From the NCBI RefSeq assembly GCF_003419895.1, contig NZ_QPMM01000004.1, positions 62,001 through 126,000 of the forward strand: 64,000 nt of DNA, given 5' to 3'. Made by a program: the position numbers and the translations under genes. Shown here piece after piece: positions 61,958 to 64,000 of this stretch. Origin of the DNA: Chitinophaga silvatica. Its GTDB lineage: Bacteria; Bacteroidota; Bacteroidia; Chitinophagales; Chitinophagaceae. The notes beneath the pieces were generated by a model. That model was not told the origin of the DNA, ran no database searches, and saw nothing but the letters and a program-made list of their open reading frames with translations. Every line of letters starts with the position of its first letter. Position 1 is the first letter of the stretch.

Positions 61958-64000
61958 ATGCGTCGCCCTATTGCCATTGTGACAATGAAAGCCATCTTAT
62001 TAGTGCTGATTACACTGATAACGTTTTCTGTTAATGCACAAAAAGTAAGTACCAGCCAAACCCCTGGCTGGTTAGTGAAATACACTCCTGACCTAAGCAA
62101 AAAACCTAATATCAAAAATATTAGTGACGGCTACTATTTACTGTTACTGGAGGAGCAACATAATGAAGAACTAAAATCAGTTTATCACCATTATATAAGA
62201 CATATCGTTTCTGAAGCAGGCATTCAGAATGGATCGGAAATATCTATCGACTATGATCCACAATACGAGAAAATAGTTTTTCATAGCCTGGTAATCCATC
62301 GCGATGGCCAGGTGATCAACCGATTACCTTCTGCTTCTTTCAAACAACTGCAAAAAGAACAGGATCTTTCAAGATTTATTTATAGTGGCATTTATACTGC
62401 TTATCATATCCTGGAAGATGTGAGAAAGAACGACCAGATAGAATACTCCTATTCTATAATTGGTGATAATCCGATTTTCAATGGCAAAGTAGATCACCGC
62501 CTATATTTCGTGGCTTTCGAACCAATATTAAACTACTATAAAAACCTGATTGTTTCTCCTAAAAGAAATCTGCATTTCAAACCTTTTAATAACGCTATAC
62601 TCCCTACGAAAAGAACAGAGAATGGTAGTATCATCTATGAGTGGAATAAACTGGACGTTCGTGAAAATGAGCAGTACAACTACCTTCCATCCTGGTATAA
62701 CTCATATAATTATGTACAGGTAAGCGAATATAACAACTGGAATGAAGTTGCCCGCTGGGCCTTATCGGTTAATGGAACACCAACTCCAGGCCCTCTTTTG
62801 CAACAGCGCATCAACGCTTTCAGACAATCGGCGGCCGGAGATACTTCGCTTTACCTATTGCTCGCACTCCGGTTTGTACAGGACGATATAAGGTACATGG
62901 GAATTGAAATAGGAGAATACTCCCATCGCGCCAACCAACCCGATAAGGTATTGACACAGCGATTCGGGGATTGTAAAGATAAAGCCCTGCTCCTATGCTC
63001 CATGCTCAGAAATTATGGCATAACAGCCAATTTAGCTTATGTAAGTACCGATAACAAAGGTCAGATTAAAAATTTATTGCCAGCTCCCAATGCATTTAAC
63101 CATGTAATTGTGCAAGTTCTTTTTCGGGGTAAAACCTATTGGCTGGATGGTACGGTGAATTTTCAAAGAGGCTCACTGGATGAGTTTTGCGAACCGGATT
63201 ATCAACAAGCACTGGTAGCAAACGACACAACAACTGAATTAACACCCATTGTCATCAGGAATAAAGGAAGTTTAAATATCCTTGAAACCTTTACCTTACC
63301 CGATAACCAGTATAAAGATGGATCATTGGAAGTAGTAACTGATTACAACCGTGAACAAGCCGATATTCAGCGAGCCGAATTCGCCAGCGCAAGCATGGAG
63401 AGTAAAGACGAATCTTATCTTCGCTACTACCGCAAACTATATGGGGAAGTATCAATCAAAGATTCCATTAAAGTGCAGGACACTGTTAACAATCATAATA
63501 TTCTGAAAATCAATGAGAGCTACACACTAAACGGCCCTTGGAAAAAGGATAGCACCACAGGAAAACTATTGTTTACTTTAAATGCTCAATCCTTTTATGA
63601 TGCCCTACCCGTTGTTTCAAATCCAAACCGTAAAGCTCCGGTAGCACAGCGCTATCCGTATGATCTGAATTATAAGATTGTTGTAAATACTCCAATAAAC
63701 TGGACCATCAATGAAGCACCTGTCCATATCAGCAATAGCTACTATAAATTCGATTATATCCCGGAAAAAGGGGATCAGCAAATCACACTTAATTATCACT
63801 TCGAAACATTAAGCGATCATATTCCAATTGAGTTTATTCCTGAATATGTTAAGGATTTTAAAAGGATGAATGAGGTAAGTTCAATGGATTTAACCTGGAA
63901 TCCTTTTCTTTCATCAACTTCCAATAAGCACACTTCTATAAATTGGCTGGCATTAGCGCTGGCACCTATTTTTATCATGGTGTTTTCCTGGATGGCCACC
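61958..64000 (+). CDS. DUF3857/transglutaminase-like protein, partial at window end
   Basis: An open frame of 681 codons from the ATG at 61958 to the window's end with no stop. Signal peptide (from Met1 or Met10; ends VNAQ). DUF3857 extends to about residue 260, then a transglutaminase-like core with RFGDCKDKALLLCSMLRNYG (catalytic Cys) and a His-containing FNHVIVQV region. A hydrophobic stretch at the end (NWLALALAPIFIMVFSW) may be a membrane anchor. Cysteine-protease-like activity is known only for distant relatives. The gene continues beyond the window. Confidence 0.85.
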   Translation, partial: MRRPIAIVTMKAILLVLITLITFSVNAQKVSTSQTPGWLVKYTPDLSKKPNIKNISDGYYLLLLEEQHNEELKSVYHHYIRHIVSEAGIQNGSEISIDYDPQYEKIVFHSLVIHRDGQVINRLPSASFKQLQKEQDLSRFIYSGIYTAYHILEDVRKNDQIEYSYSIIGDNPIFNGKVDHRLYFVAFEPILNYYKNLIVSPKRNLHFKPFNNAILPTKRTENGSIIYEWNKLDVRENEQYNYLPSWYNSYNYVQVSEYNNWNEVARWALSVNGTPTPGPLLQQRINAFRQSAAGDTSLYLLLALRFVQDDIRYMGIEIGEYSHRANQPDKVLTQRFGDCKDKALLLCSMLRNYGITANLAYVSTDNKGQIKNLLPAPNAFNHVIVQVLFRGKTYWLDGTVNFQRGSLDEFCEPDYQQALVANDTTTELTPIVIRNKGSLNILETFTLPDNQYKDGSLEVVTDYNREQADIQRAEFASASMESKDESYLRYYRKLYGEVSIKDSIKVQDTVNNHNILKINESYTLNGPWKKDSTTGKLLFTLNAQSFYDALPVVSNPNRKAPVAQRYPYDLNYKIVVNTPINWTINEAPVHISNSYYKFDYIPEKGDQQITLNYHFETLSDHIPIEFIPEYVKDFKRMNEVSSMDLTWNPFLSSTSNKHTSINWLALALAPIFIMVFSWMAT

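Noticed and set aside
1..64000. tRNA, rRNA, transposase, integrase or prophage genes
   Set aside because: No candidate was seen in the intergenic regions or among the translated frames.

Overview
This 64 kb window is a chromosomal segment of a Bacteroidota bacterium, most likely of the Chitinophagales/Chitinophagaceae (taxonomy inferred from gene content, not tested). Supporting signs: AT-rich DNA, many lipoproteins with a Cys lipobox, PorT-like outer-membrane barrels, an S46 dipeptidyl-peptidase, a TlpA/DUF4369 protein, a GH3-beta-lactamase fusion, a three-gene sdhCAB operon of the diheme b558 type, and repeated TAnnTTTG -7 promoter boxes with no Shine-Dalgarno sequences. No rRNA, tRNA, prophage, transposase or CRISPR array was recognised.

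Layout. 1-6.7 kb (+): comF, a glutathione peroxidase, a lipoprotein, holB next to ricT (PSP1), and a large CarboxypepD_reg-like lipoprotein. 6.9-16.9 kb (mostly -): a 37-kDa nucleoid-associated protein, an SMP-30-like propeller (+), the lptB-GH3-fabG cluster, metF (+), two related barrel proteins and a TlpA-type thioredoxin. 17-25.3 kb (+): rlmD, an active rhomboid followed by a catalytically dead one, two paralogous EEP nuclease/phosphatase-like membrane proteins, cysS, and an M28/glutaminyl-cyclase-like lipoprotein. 25.3-29.2 kb (+): the most accessory-looking part, with a 300-bp nested repeat/palindrome block, an AlkB-type dioxygenase, a stand-alone SIR2-like protein, and a DUF4377 protein with four META domains. 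29.2-35.5 kb (-): an IPT/TIG lipoprotein, sdhCAB, and a DPP7-type S46 peptidase. 35.7-40.7 kb (+): a coiled-coil lipoprotein, rnhB, rpoN, a PAP2-like membrane protein, recA. 40.7-41.7 kb: an intergenic region with an interspersed repeat family in inverted arrays. 41.7-53.2 kb: typA (-), an alpha/beta hydrolase (+) whose 3' end overlaps a patatin gene (-), ctaA (-), small secreted proteins, the GH3-beta-lactamase fusion (-), adk (+). 53.3-64 kb: obg, two lipoproteins and a DUF2306 protein (+); a TPR lipoprotein, a PepSY protein with a Glu/Lys/Gly repeat insert, and YbaB (-); a geranylgeranyl-reductase-like flavoprotein, DUF2891, and a DUF3857/transglutaminase protein (+) cut by the window end.

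Most of the window is housekeeping: DNA replication and repair (holB, recA, rnhB, adk), translation (cysS, typA, obg, rlmD), envelope biogenesis (lptB, fabG, barrels, GH3-beta-lactamase), respiration (sdhCAB, ctaA) and protein processing. Gene ends are marked by many near-perfect stem-loops. The observations most worth follow-up are the AlkB-SIR2 gene pair with its adjacent repeat/palindrome block, the perfect 85-bp inverted repeat copies downstream of recA, and the active/dead rhomboid pair.
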